Shown: positions 34,837 to 46,756 of the stretch, piece after piece | How positions within the stretch are numbered: the stretch's first letter is position 1 | Layout of the letters: the number at the start of each line of letters is the position of its first letter | Origin: Tulasnella sp. 424 | Taxonomy: Eukaryota > Basidiomycota > Agaricomycetes > Cantharellales > Tulasnellaceae | Assembly (NCBI GenBank): GCA_019633425.1 | Contig: WSUB01000176.1 | Span: forward strand, 18,752-82,751 | Length of the DNA: 64,000 nucleotides | Reading direction: 5' to 3' | Position numbers and translations under genes: made by a program | The notes under the pieces: generated by a model | Told to the model about the DNA's origin: nothing | Database searches by the model: none | Seen by the model: the letters and a program-made list of their open reading frames with translations, nothing else

Positions 34837-35892
34837 TTAATCCTTCAAGGCTTGGGCGAGTCGGCTCTCGGCTTCTTCGAAGTTGACGACGTTCCAGATA
34901 GCCTTCAAGTACTGCAATGGCGACACATGATAGGTCAGCAGCTGAGCATACGAGGAGGAGTTGTGTTAGAATACGTACGTCTGCCTTGACGTTCTTGTAT
35001 TGCAAGTAGAAGGCCTAAAGTGGAAGAACAGTTAGCCTCATGCCGAGGTTCCTGTCGCCTATGTAATAACGCACGTGTTCCCAGATGTCAATGCCAATGA
35101 TTGGAACGTGGGCTGCATACGAAGCGCTTCTGTCAATACAAAAGGGCACAACAGGCAAGGATCCGAGGGAACGCACAGAGAAGAGGATCCTGGTTCGCGG
35201 TGGTAACAATTTCGAGCTTGCGGGTGCCCTTGTTGAATCCCTGCGTTCCCGATAAGATACAGTAAGCAAAGGGCTAATGCGAACGGCATCTGCGGAACGA
35301 ACCAGCCATCCCCAGCCACTTCCTTGGATCGCCGCGGTCGTAGCGTTCATCTGCTCCTTGAACTTCTCAACCGACCCAAAGTCCCTGATAATCGCATCCT
35401 TCAAGTTGCCGTCCTTCAACGCTCCTCCGCCGGATGAAGATGGAGCAAGGTTCTTCCAGAAAAGCGAATGGTTGATGTGTCCTAGAGGCGCTACCAGTTA
35501 GCATCCGGTGTTTCCCGAAACACGAGTAAGAGAAGCCGGACCTCCGCCGTTGAACTTGAGAGCGGCTTGGAGGTTGATGCGAGTCTTGACGTCGCTCGTG
35601 TCGGTGTACTTCTTCTCGGCGTCGTTCAAGCCCGTAACGTAGGCTTGGTGATGCTTTTTGTGGTGCAGCTCCATGATTTCCTTGCAGATGTGAGGCTCGA
35701 GAGCCTACGACGGTCCACGGCAACGCACGTCAGTTCTCTCGAAACCTTGTTAGAGATACGAGGACTGGCACGAACATCGTAACCGTATGGAAGCTCAGGC
35801 AGAGTGTGCAGCGCAGCGCTCCCACTGGCGGCATTGAGCCGGAGTGAGCGGGTGAAGTTTCGTGCGACGGCTGTTCGAGCGAGGGTCAACAT
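34837..35892 (-). CDS. SOD2: mitochondrial manganese superoxide dismutase
   Basis: Minus-strand exons: 35892-35776, 35704-35542, 35481-35303, 35240-35177, 35112-35075, 35014-34979 and 34911-34837; 223 residues. It converts superoxide to hydrogen peroxide and oxygen in the mitochondrial matrix. The Arg-rich leader ([19 protein letters not shown]) looks like a matrix-targeting peptide; mature-like sequence starts near [17 protein letters not shown]. Metal ligands are visible: His in [13 protein letters not shown], His in [11 protein letters not shown], and Asp/His in GIDIWEHAFYLQYK. GSGWGWLG is the usual Gln/Trp-region motif. A TATA-like run (CATATATAAAG on the + strand, 35968-35978) lies about 80 bp upstream. 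The 5' end has been copied twice into the downstream tandem array. Confidence 0.96.
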
Positions 35893-36486
35893 GGTGGATG
35901 AAGCTGTTTGAGAGTGAGACGAAGTTTTGGGAAAGTGTCAGGTACTCCAAGCGGAAGCCGGGTTTCTCATATATAAAGGGATGGCATGTGCATTGCTTAC
36001 TGATGTGAGAAGGCTTCGAGTGCGAGTGTCAGGTATGACGTCGTCCAGACCGCAATATTTCGCAAATGCAAATCGAACCACATTAGATCGACGTGGGAAC
36101 AGCGCCACATTCATTTCGGATTTAACCTCCTCCCTACCTACGACGGGCATTTGAATCTTGCAAGGGGCGGTGTTGAGCTGCTCGAGCCTTATTCGGTCGC
36201 CCCCAATGTAACCCCAACAAGCGCAAGCAGGGCAAGATGCATGCGAGTGGCGATAGTTCCCTTGCACCTGAGAGGGAAAAACACGTGCCTAACCAGCCAC
36301 AGCACCGAACATTCTGATTGTCGCTCCCGCTTCCGCGCATCATCGAATGGACTGCCTCGGCATGTTTCCCTCGACTCTTTCAGGCGCGCAAAGCTGTACA
36401 CCTCATGTTTGCAAATCGCGCAATAACACCGTGGACTGGAGACTTGATCCCTCCCTCCATTTCACCTCACGCCCTCGGAATCGGAC
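35893..36486. promoter_or_regulatory. SOD2 promoter and upstream flank of the array
   Basis: Holds the SOD2 promoter and then the conserved upstream block of the tandem family (ATATTTCGCAAATGCAAATC near 36055). The part from 35835 to about 36090 reappears upstream of copies B and D. The second conserved block (GTACACCTCATGTTTGCAAA) is near 36395. No gene inside. Confidence 0.6.
36055..36100 (+). repeat. conserved upstream block of the tandem family (seven sites)
   Basis: The block ATATTTCGCAAATGCAAATC, followed by GAACCACATT and TCGACGTGGGAACA, occurs at about 36055, 39742, 42826, 46333, 52708 and, shortened or altered, at 49537 and 55925, each time 400-800 bp before a family start. The central ATGCAAAT is octamer-like. 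It may be part of the family promoter; equally it could be simple hitch-hiking of duplicated flanks. Confidence 0.7.
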
Positions 36487-36602
36487 ATGGCGACGTCTCT
36501 TTGGTTCAGTATGTACTCCAGCGACCTCAACAGTACCAACAGTACCTGGGGAACAAACTGAAGTATGGAGAGAGAGCTTCTTCCTGCGCATCGTCTGCAG
36601 GC
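36487..36602 (+). pseudogene. exon-1 stub of an eighth array copy (A0)
   Basis: Starts MATSLWFSMYSSDLN, closest to copy B (MATSPWYNMYTSDLN). One base is missing before the KRKYGER block, so the frame ends in TGA. The similarity stops at TCTGCAGGC; from there the DNA matches the upstream flank of copy F (CAAGGCACACTAC). It is therefore the left half of a recombination joint. No other exon follows. Confidence 0.8.
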
Positions 36603-36762
36603 GCCCAAGGCACACTACTGAACATTCTGCACAGATGGGTGCTTCCGCAGATCAAACGGACTGCCTTGACACGTTCCCTCCGGCTTTCTCAGGGATGTAA
36701 GGCTGTACAGCTCATGTTTTGAAATCGCTCAATAAGACAGCTGGACTGGAGACGTGTTTCCT

Positions 36763-36790
36763 TCCTCCTCCTCCTCCTCCTCCTCCCCCC
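36763..36790 (+). repeat. TCC microsatellite
   Basis: A run of TCC/CCT triplets just upstream of the copy A start (36820). Copies without this run (B, E) start normally, so it is probably not essential. Confidence 0.85.
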
Positions 36791-36819
36791 CTTTCACTTC
36801 AACGCCCTCACAATCGGAC

Positions 36820-39200
36820 ATGGCTACGTCTCCCTCGTCCTATATATCCGACCTGGACGACTCTTACCAGGGGAATACAGCTCTCCCCGGGGGATATCCA
36901 ATAAGCCCCAGGGGTCAGTCTCCTCATACCCTCGACCCCCGAAGCGCGGTCTGGGGATCTAGCAATACCTGGCTGACGAAACGGAAGTATGGAGAGAGAG
37001 CTTCCCCATGTGCATCATCAGCAGGCTCCATGGATTCACGCTTGTCAGAAAATTTTGACGCTTTCACCTCCTATGGCAATAATCCCTCCTCCTCACCGCC
37101 GTCAATGCAGGTCCACGCAACTTTCGCCTCAGTAAGTAATACTTAACCTACGGTGCTTCGTTCTTTTGATTATGGACTGACCTTTGGTTTCCAAGTCTCC
37201 TTTCTCGCCATCCCGACGCAAGAAGCTGCGGAGAGATTATGCGGAAGAGTTTAACAATGGACCATCGGTGCACGCCAGCTTACCAGGCCCGCCTAACCCC
37301 AGGGAGGCTTACTTCAAAATGCGTGCAACAATAAAGGAAACATACCAAGACACTGTAGACCAGTCGTCGAGCTGCGCGTCAATTTCTCTTGACGGCAGGG
37401 ACACCCGGGCACCTGGAGAACCCTCAAGAACATTGACTCCTAATCCAGTAAGTGTTTGCTCCTTTCCACATCCTTAAGGAGATATACGGTGTATACTTAT
37501 CCTACCACCTACGCCACGTAGCCAAAGCGAAAACCAGATCGAGGCCGTCAACTACTATCTCGAATGAGAGTGGCAGTTGTCAAATGGCAGACTCGGAAAC
37601 AGTTCCTCGAATTCACATCCGATCCTCCAATCGACAGCGAAGGGTCCAGCATTCACACCGGGCGCAGACGACGTGTCGTAGCGGATGCGTTATTCTCTAC
37701 TGGCTCAAAGGGCGAAGAATGGGCAGATCTTGTGGCACGACGCTTCACTAAGACAACGGAACGACAGATAGCCGGACTACGTGCGATCCTGAGACTGCGA
37801 GACGCAGAGGAATTATCCGACGCGTCAGAGCATCTAATCCTAACATCCGAACTTGACTATTCCCAAGTCTCATACAGGCTTCTCAGTCTCGTTTTCATGC
37901 AATTCGAACCGGAGTCCTTCTTCCCCGACGTCGTTCCATCTGTCTTACGCGACTGGCCCGCAAATAATCCGTGGGCGATTGTCTGGCTCGTCCGGGTAAT
38001 TTCGACTTTCATGTCTCGCGTTGATGCAGGGGTTATGTTGGGATATGGGCGTCGGGTGATCCAAAATGCCAAGCCTTGGACAAACCAGTGGCTAGGCGGA
38101 ATGTGGTTACTTTTGGCCCTGGTTCTCGACCAGGTTGCGAGTCCACGAAGCCGCACTACGATTCTTTCCGCGGCCAAATTAATTCTTCACGTGGGAATGG
38201 AGGCGTTGGGCAACCAGACTACCGACACTGTTGGGACGTTCAACGACGTGTCAGGGCAAAAGGTCCTGTATTCCGTCGTCATGACGTGCTTAAATTGCGA
38301 GGAAGAAGATACTCTCCACTCCATCGTCCCTTCCATCATGACCCTTGGACCGTTTGTGGAGGCCTGCATCGACGTTCTCAGCGCCAACGGGTCGATGACT
38401 TGTTCCACTTTGAAGGCACTTGCGTTGCTGAGGAATGTGCCCACGATCATGGAGGACATACCTCAGACCAAGATGTCTATTCTGGCAACATGTTGTATGG
38501 ACATCGTCCTTGGAAGAGGACTTTGGAATGGGTCATTACTGACAGAGAAGGTGAGCATCGACGCAGTCCCTATTTTATTCCAATGAATGTAGCCAGTACA
38601 AGCTAACTCTATCCGATGTTTGATCAGTGTCGGGCAGATCCGTTCCCTTTGATACCGGAAGAAGATGCCTTCGACGTCCTTTGTCGCCTTCCTCAACCAA
38701 CCTTCCCCAAGGCATTGGCAGCGGCTCTCGCCGATTGTCCCGTCTGCCTAGACCCCTCCAGCCAAGACCACTTGAAACTTTTCGATATGTTGGAGCCTCT
38801 CCTCTGGCTATCGAACATGCCATCTTCCATACCAGAAGCCCATCGCGCACTGGTCGACGGAGACGTATGCGAATTCCTTACCAAAATCATCCTCGATTCT
38901 CCGCAGGAGACGTGGTCGTGGTAAGATAGAGCCATATGGAGAGTTAAAGGAGAGGCAATCACCTGTATCGGTAACATCATCGAGAAAATGGATGAGACGG
39001 AGTTACGGTCGCGTCTTGGAGAGGAGGTCATCAAAGCCGTTGCGGAGATCAGGGACAACGCTGAAGCACCCCAGGCTCAGAGAGACCAGGGAGCGTTCAC
39101 ATTGATTCGATACCAAGCTGCCGTGGGCCGCTGTGGTGTCGTGCCGTTCTGTGCGGAGATGTTGGTGCCAGATTCGGAAGGCTCGACGGCTCGAGAGTGA
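36820..39200 (+). pseudogene. tandem family copy A, nonsense codon in exon 4
   Basis: Exons 36820-37131, 37196-37447, 37522-38550 and 38628 onward. The reading frame runs through all four exons until TAA at 38922-38924, where the other copies have CAA (Gln) in WSWQDRAIW. If translated it would be 629 residues and lose about 92; homologous coding continues in frame to TGA at 39198-39200. The change also creates G|GTAAGA, a good splice donor, so a new C-terminus is conceivable. Closest to copy F in exon 1 (NTALPGG) and in exon 3 (LILTSELDYSQ). I do not recognise the family: it has basic patches (KRKYGER, RRKKLRRD) that could be nuclear signals, and a helical C-terminal half. Confidence 0.75.
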
Positions 39201-39527
39201 TGGGCAAAGATGCCATCCCCCCCCTCCCAACTTCGCATCTTTAACTCAGAATCCTTTAACGCTCTTCGAGGCCACTCATCACTCGTCTGTTATAACGTTG
39301 GCAACGGTCGGGATTTTAGTGTTGTGTACCAATTTCATTGAAATTTACCTTCGCCTTAAGTCTAGCAGCAGTGATTCAAGCGAGCGAGTGGAGCATCGCG
39401 CTGCGAAGGCCAGGAAACTGTCAGTCCTGTGACAAGAAGAAGTTTCCCATGGATAGTCGGATATGGCGCCATTATCTCTCACTGATGATGAGAAAGCTTC
39501 GAGGAGTAATGTCAGGTAGAACGGAGC

Positions 39528-39660
39528 CTGAGTGAGCGGGTGAAGTTTCGTGCGACGGCTGTTCGAGCGAGGGACAACAGGGTGGATGAAGCTGTTAGAG
39601 AGTGAGACGAAGTTTTGGGGAAGTGTAAGATACTCCAAGCGGAAGCCGGGTTTCTCATAT
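39528..39660 (-). pseudogene. duplicated SOD2 5' fragment, copy 1
   Basis: Minus strand reads [16 protein letters not shown], the SOD2 leader, but the start codon is altered (CAT to CAG on the + strand). The adjoining SOD2 5' flank (TTTCTCATATATAAAGGG) follows. Similarity begins inside SOD2 exon 1, so the copy has no enzyme domain. It sits between array copies A and B. Confidence 0.85.
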
Positions 39661-40153
39661 ATAAAGGGATGGCATGTGCATTGCTTACTGATGTGAGAAG
39701 GCTTCGAGTGTGAGTGTCAGGTATGACGTCGTCTAGACTGCAATATTTCGCAAATGCAAATCGAACCAATTGGATCGACGTGGGAACAGAGCCAAAGTCA
39801 TCTCCCTCGGATTTCACCTCCTCCCTACCTACAACGGCTCTTTGAATCTTGCAAGAGGCAACGTTAAACTGCTCGAGTGCTATTGGGGTGGCTAGATGCA
39901 TTCGAGTTTGCGATTGTTCCCTCGCACCCCGCGAGAGCGAACAATACGTGCCTGACCAGCACAGCACCGACCATTGTGTACGCTTGTTATGTCGCTCCCG
40001 CTTCCGCGCATGATGGACAGCCTCTGCATGTTTCCCTCCTTTTTTTCAGATGCGCAAGGCTGTACACCTCATGTTTGAAAATTGCGCAATAAAGACTGTG
40101 GACTGGAAACGTGATCCCTCCCTCCATTTCACCTCACGCCCTCGGAATCGGAC

Positions 40154-42467
40154 ATGGCGACGTCTCCTTGGTACAATATGTACACCAGCGACCTCAACAA
40201 TACCTGGGGAACAAAACGGAAGTATGGAGAGAGAGCTTCTTCCTGCGCTTCGTCTGCAGGCTCCATGGATTCGCGGTTGTCAGAAAGGTTTGAGGGTTTC
40301 AACACCCTTGGCAATAATCGCCCCTCCGCAGCGCTCTTGATGCAAGTGCATCCAATCTTCGGTCCAGTAAGTATAGCTCAGCTTTCGATGCCTCCTTCTT
40401 TCAGTTATGGACTGACTCTTGGTTTTCAAGTCTCCTTTCCCGGGATCCCGACATAAGAAGCCGCGGAGGGATACTGCTGAAGAGTCCGACGACTCCGAGT
40501 CTGGATCATCAAGACATGCCGGATTGCCGGGCCCCTCTAACGCCCGGGAGGCTTACTTCAGAATGCGCACATTGATACAAAACGAACGCAAGGGCGCTAC
40601 CCATGGAGAATCAATAGACCAATCCTCTAGCTGCGCGTCGATTTCTCTTGACGGCAAGGACATTCAAACGCATGGAGAACCCACAGACATATTGACTACT
40701 GATCCCGTAAGTGCTTTATCTTCTCCGCATCCTCAAGGAGATACACGATGTATACTTAGCCTACTACTTATGCAACGTAGCTAAAGCGAAAACCAGCTAG
40801 CGGTCGTCAAACACTATCCCGAATGAGAGTGGCAGTTGTCAAATGGCAGATTCGGAAACAGTTCTTCGAACTCACAGCTGATCCTTCGGCCGACAGTGAA
40901 CGGTCCGGCATTCACACCTGGCGCAGGCGACGTGCCGTTGCGGATGCTTTATTCTCCACCGGCTCAAAGGGCAAAGAATGGGCAGCTCTTGTAGTACGAC
41001 GATTCTCCAAGTCAACCGAACGACAAATTGCCGGACTCCGTGCAATTTTAAGACTGCGAGTCGAAGAAGAAAGGCTAGACATGCCAAGTTGTCGAGCTTT
41101 GGGAACAAGACCTGAATGCTTTGATCGGTCATACAACCTTCTCAACCTCATCTTCTTACGCTCCGAACACCCCTCCTTCTTCCAAGACGTCGTGACGCCG
41201 GTCTTACGGGACTGGCCGGCAGATGAACCGTGCGCAATTGCCTGGCTCGCTCAGGTAATTCCAAATTTCATGCCTCGCGTTGATACAGGGGTTATGTCGG
41301 GATACGGGCGTCGGGTGATCCAAAATGCCAAACCTCTGACAAGTAGGTGGCAATGGGGAATGTGGCTACTTTTGGCCCTGTTTCTCGGCCGGGTTGAGTG
41401 GACACAAAACCGCACCGAGATTCTTTCCGTGGCCAAGTTCATTCTTCACGTTGGGATGGAGGCGTTGGGCAACCAGACTACCGACGCTGTTGGTACCATT
41501 CGAACAGATAGCGAGAGGACAACGCTGAAAGTCCTCTATTCCATCGTGTTCACGTGCTTGAAGTGCGGGGGAGAAGATACTCTTCCTTCGATCGTCCCTT
41601 CTGCCATGACTCTCGGGCCGTTTGTGGAGGTATGCATCGAGGCTCTCTGCGCCAACGGGTCGATGACTTGTTCCGCTTTGAAAGCGCTCGCGTTGCTGAG
41701 GAACGTGCCTACTGTCATGGAGGACATACCTCAGAACAAGATGTCAGCTCTAGCAACCTGTTGTATGGATATCGTCCTTGGAAGGGGGCTTTGGAATAAA
41801 GCATTACTGACAGCGAAGGTGAGCATAATCACAACCCTCTTTGATTCAAATGATTGCCATTGATACGAGCTGACTATATCCGATATTCAATCAGAGTCCG
41901 GAAGCTTCGTTTCCTTTGATACCGGAAGAAGATGCCTTCGACGTCCTTTGTCGCCTTCCTCAACCAACTTTTCCCAAGGCATTGGCAGCGGCTCTCGCTG
42001 ACTGTCCCGTGTGCCTAGACCCCTCCAGCCAAGACCACTTGCAACTTTTCGACATGTTGGAGCCTCTCCTCTGGCTATCAAATATGCCATCTTCCATACC
42101 AGAAGCCCATCGCGCACTGGTCGACGGAGACGCATGCGAGTTCCTTGCCAAAATCATTCTCGATTCGCCGCAGGAGACTTGGTCGTGGCAAGATAGGGCG
42201 ATATGGAGGGTTAAAGGAGAAGCAATCACCTGTCTCGGTAACATCATCGAGAAAATGGATGAGATGGAGTTACGCTCGCGTCTTAGAGAGGATGTCGTCA
42301 AAGCCATTGTGGAGATGAGGGACAACTCTGAAGTACCCCTGGCTCAAAGAGACCAGGGAACGTTCACATTGATTCGATACAAAGCTGCCGCATGCCGCTG
42401 TGGTGTCGTACCGTTCTGTGCGGAGAAGTTGGTGCAGGATCCGGAGAGCTCGACGGCTCGAGAGTAA
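40154..42467 (+). CDS. uncharacterised tandem family protein, copy B
   Basis: Exons 40154-40366, 40431-40706, 40781-41818 and 41895-42467; 699 residues, no internal stop. Exon 1 has the conserved GTKRKYGERASSCASSAGS stretch and exon 2 has basic and Ser-rich parts ending DQSSSCASISLDGKDI. Exon 3 starts with a basic LKRKPASGRQTLSR, then MRVAVVKWQ, SIHTWRRRRAVADALFSTGS and FTCLKCGGEDTLPSIVPS. Exon 4 holds FPLIPEEDAFDVLCRLPQPT, DCPVCLDPSSQDH and GEAITCLGNIIEKMDE. The pattern suggests a mostly helical C-terminal region, perhaps ARM/HEAT-like, but I cannot assign a fold. B is one of the three intact copies. Exon 1 is shorter than in the others (71 codons). Confidence 0.85.
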
Positions 42468-43320
42468 TGGGTGAATATTCTACGCCTCTTTAATTCGCTA
42501 TCTACTCACTCTCGCGTCCTTCATTCCTTTTAACGCTCTTCGAGTTCACCTATCATTCGTGTTTTACGTCGGCCATATTATGAGTTTAATATTTTACCTT
42601 GCCTTTGAAGTTTGGCCATCCAACGCAGCGCTTCGGCTTGCAGCAGTGTGAGTGAAGCGTCGTGCCGCAAAGGCTATTCGATCAAGTGATAGTCTCCACT
42701 CTAAGGTTGTGGGGTTGTGGGTACTGTAGCAAGAACGAGCCTCTTGTATAAAGTGAGGAGTGGCGTGAATAATGCCCCCTGATAATGAGAAGGGCCTAGT
42801 ACTGTGTTAGGTACGGACAGACCGCAATATTTCGCAAATACAAATCGAACCACATTGCATCGAGTGGGAACACGACCTCAATCACAGAGAGGCCCTGTCG
42901 AATGGGGCAGTGACCTAATGGGGTACATGACCTGCCTAATGGGGCAAGTAGTCCTTTTTTTTTATATGCCCCACTCATGTTTCCCAACCAAACAAGCTGA
43001 TTTCTCCCCTGTGCACCCCAAAACGGGTCCTTGTGAATCTTACAAGGGACGATCTTACGCTGCTCGAGTATCATTGGTGTGGCTACCATGCTAGTTTATG
43101 ACTCGGATGGTGTTCATGAATGGTTCACCAACGCAGAGCACAACACCGAATATTCTGTACAGATGGCCACGCTTTAACCGTGGATTGAACGGAATGCCTG
43201 GCACATTGCACCCCACACTTCTCAGGTACTTAAAGCTGTACACCACATGTCTGCTGGACTGGCGACGTTTTCCACTTCCACCCCCTCCCCTTTTTCGCTT
43301 CGGTGCTCTCAAGATCCGAC

Positions 43321-45691
43321 ATGGCAACACCTTCTTGGTCCTATCTCGGCCCGGAATTCTATTATCAGAGTAATAGGGTTCTCGCCAAAGCGATCTCAAT
43401 AAGCCCGGATGGTCAGCCTCCCACCCTGCACGCCGCAATGTCGGAGGCCCACAGTGCCTGGGGAACGAAACGGAAGTATGGCGAGAGAGCTTCTTCCCAT
43501 GCATCGTCGACAGGTTCCACCGATTCACGCTTGTCAGAAAACTTTGAGGCTTTCAACTCCTATGGAAATAGTCCACCCTCAATGCAAGTGCATGCAATCT
43601 TTGATTCAGTGGGTATAACTTGGCTTGCAGAGCCTCCTTCTTTTAGTTATGAACTGACTTTTCGTTTCTAAGTCTGCTCGTTTCACAGCATTCCGACGCA
43701 AGAAGCTGCGGAGAGATTCTATGAAAAAGTCTAACGGTGGACCATCCAAATCACCGGGCCCGCCTAACCCCCGGGATGCTTACTTCAAAATGCGCAGATT
43801 GATACAAGGAGAATTCCAGGTTGCTGTCCATGGAGAGCCGATAGACCAATCCTCCAGTTGCGCGTCCATTTCCCTTGATGGCAAGGGGATCCAGGCACCC
43901 GGAGAACCCGCAGACACATTGACAACTGATCCAGTAAGTGCTTTATCTTCTTCACGATCTCGAGGAGATCCGCGATTTATACTTAGTTTACCATCTATGC
44001 CACGTAGCCAAACCGAAAACCGGATAGAGGCCGTCAAATACTATCCCGAATGAGAGTGGCAGTTGTCAAATGGCAGACTCGGAACCAGTTCTTCGAATTC
44101 ACAGCCGATCCTCCAGCCGACAATGAAGGCTCCAGCATTCACACCTGGCGTAGGCGACGTGCCGTGGCGGATGCTTTATTCTCCACTAGCTCAAAAGGCG
44201 AAGAATGGGCAGCTCTTGTGGCACGACGATTCACCAAGACAACCGGACGTCAAATAGCCGGATTACGCGCAATCTTGAGGCTGCGAGTCGAAGAAGAAAA
44301 GTCAAACATGCCAGGGAATCGAGGCCTGGAACCCAGACCTGAGTGTTCTGATCGGTCATACAACCTTCTCAACCTCGTCTTCTTACGCTCTGAACCGCAA
44401 TCCTTCTTCGAAAACGTCATTCCGCCGGTATTGCAGGACTGGCCGACAGACAAACCGTACGCAATTGCCTGGCTCGCTCAGGTAATTTCATCTTTCATGC
44501 CTCGCGTTGATGCACGGGTTACATCAGGATACGGGCGTCGGGTGATCCGGAATGCCAAACCTTGGACAACCGCGTGGCTATGGGGAATGTACCTACTTTC
44601 GATGGTAGTTCTCAACCATGCTGCGTCCACCCAAACGCGTACCACAATTATTTCCGCCGCCAAGTTAATTCTTCACGTTGGAATGGAGGCGTTGGGCAGC
44701 CTGACTAGCCACGCTGCTTATACCACTCGAACGCGTAGCGACGTGTCAAGGCTGCAAGTCCTCTATTCCGTCATAGGCACGTGCTTGAATTGCGGAGGAG
44801 AAGATACTCTCCACTCCGTCGTCCCTTCTGTCATGATCCTAGGGCCGTTTGTAGAGTCATGCATCGATGCTCTCTGCGCCGACGGGTCGATGACTTGTTC
44901 TGCTTTGAAAGCACTTGCGTTGCTGAGGAACGTGCCCACTATCATGGAGGACATACTTCAGAGCAAGATGTCGGTTCTAGCAACCTGTTGTATGGACATC
45001 GTTCTTGAAAGAGGACTTTGGAAGAAGTCATTGTTGGTAGAGAACGTGAGCATAAACCCAACCTCTCTTTTCTTCCAATGACGGTGGTGAACACGACCTA
45101 ATAATATTCATTGCTTGGTCAGTGTCGGAAAGATCCGTTCCCTTTGATACCGGAGGAAGACGCCTTCGACATCCTTTGTCACCTCCCTCAACCAACTTTC
45201 CCCAAGGCATTGGCAGCCGCTCTCGCCGACTGTCCCGTATGCCTAGACCCATCAAGCCAGGACCACCTGAAGCTTTTCGATATGCTAGAGCCTCTCCTCT
45301 GGCTATCGAACATGCCATCTTCCATACCCGAAGCCCATCGCGCACTGGTCGACGGAGACGCATGCGAATTCCTTTCCAAAATCATTCTCGATTCTCCGCA
45401 GGAGACTTGGTCATGGCAAGATAGGGCCGTATGGAGGGTTAAAGGAGAAACAATCACCTGTCTCGGTAACATCATCGAGAAAATGGATGAGACGGAGTTA
45501 CGCTCGCGTCTTGGAGAGGATGTCGTCAAAGCCATTGCGGAGATCAGGGACAACGCTGAAGCACCCCAGGCTCAAAGAGACCAGGGAACGTTTACACTGA
45601 TTCGATAGAAAGCTGCCGCGGTCCGCTGTGGAGTCGTGCCGTTCTGTGCGAAGATGTTGGTTCAAGATTCGGAAGGCTCGACAGCTCGAGA
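43321..45691 (+). pseudogene. tandem family copy C, late nonsense codon
   Basis: Exons 43321-43608, 43673-43933, 44008-45045 and 45123 onward. Open through all four exons until TAG at 45606-45608, where the other copies have TAC (Tyr) in TLIRYKAAA. The product would be 690 residues, lacking only the last 28 or so; homologous sequence runs on in frame to TGA near 45694. The truncation is mild and the protein might still work. The upstream flank has a short iteration of TAATGGGGCA and TAATGGGGTA (about 42900-42950) not seen in other copies. Confidence 0.75.
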
Positions 45692-46099
45692 GTGATGCCG
45701 AAGATGCCATCCCCCTCCCTGTATTCCACTTCCCCCAACATCGCATCTTTAATTCGGAATTCTTTTACCGCTCTTCGAGTTCACTTATTACGTGTTTGTT
45801 ATAACGTTGTCAATGGTCGGGGTTTTAGTGTTGTGTTCGAATTCCACCGAAATTTACTAGCATTAAGTGTTTAATGCACCGCTCCCGCTAGTAGCAGTGA
45901 GCTCAAGCGAGCGAGTGAAGCGTCGTGCCGCGAAGGCTATTCGATCGAGTGATGTCACCAACATAAGGTTAGGAGTGAAAGCCTAAAACGATGACCAGGA
46001 AACTGTTGGTACTGCAACAAGAAGTTTCCCATGGATAGTTGGATTATTTCTCACTGGTGACGAGAAAGTTTCGAGCGGTAAGCTAGACCGTCTCGATCA

Positions 46100-46290
46100 A
46101 TCGTAAGCGTATGGGAGGTCAGGCAAGCTGTGCAGCGCAGCACTTCCACTGGCGGCATTGAGCCGGAGTGAGCGGGTGAATTTTCGGAGCGAGTGAGACG
46201 AAGTTTTAGGGAAGTGTCAGGTACTCCAAGCGGAAGCCGGGTTTCTCATATATAAAGGGATGGCATGTGCATTGCTTACTGATGTGAGAA
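46100..46290 (-). pseudogene. duplicated SOD2 5' fragment, copy 2
   Basis: Matches SOD2 exon 1 and its 5' flank (GGCGGCATTGAGCCGGAGTG, then CCAAGCGGAAGCCGGGTTTC and CATATATAAAGGGATGG). It reaches further into exon 1 than copy 1, to about the exon 1 splice donor, but has lost the segment with the start codon. It sits between array copies C and D. Confidence 0.85.
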
Positions 46291-46756
46291 GGCTTCGAGT
46301 GCGAGTGTCAGGTATGACGTCGTCTAGACCGCAATATTTCGCAAATGCAAATCGAACCACATTGCATCGACGTGGGAACACCTCCAGGTTCATCTACCTC
46401 AACTAGTAGTACTTGCACTCCCAACGACAGGTCATTTGAATCTTGCAACGAAACGATTCTATGGTCTTCTTAGTGTGCGACTTTGTGGTAACAGTAGTCG
46501 TTGTACACTGCTAGCGCCACCCCGGATGGCGAACCCAGCGGCACAACACCGATTTGGCAAGGCCCGCCGCAGCCGAACATTCTGTACAAATGAGTCTTAC
46601 TTCCGCGGACTATACGGAATGGCTTGGCACGTTGCACTCGACTTTTCAGATACGTAAAGCTGTACACCTCATGTTTGCAAATCGCGCAATAAGACTGCTG
46701 ACTGGAGACGTGTTTCCTCCTCTCCCCCTTTCACTGCGGTGGCCTCAAGATCGGAC

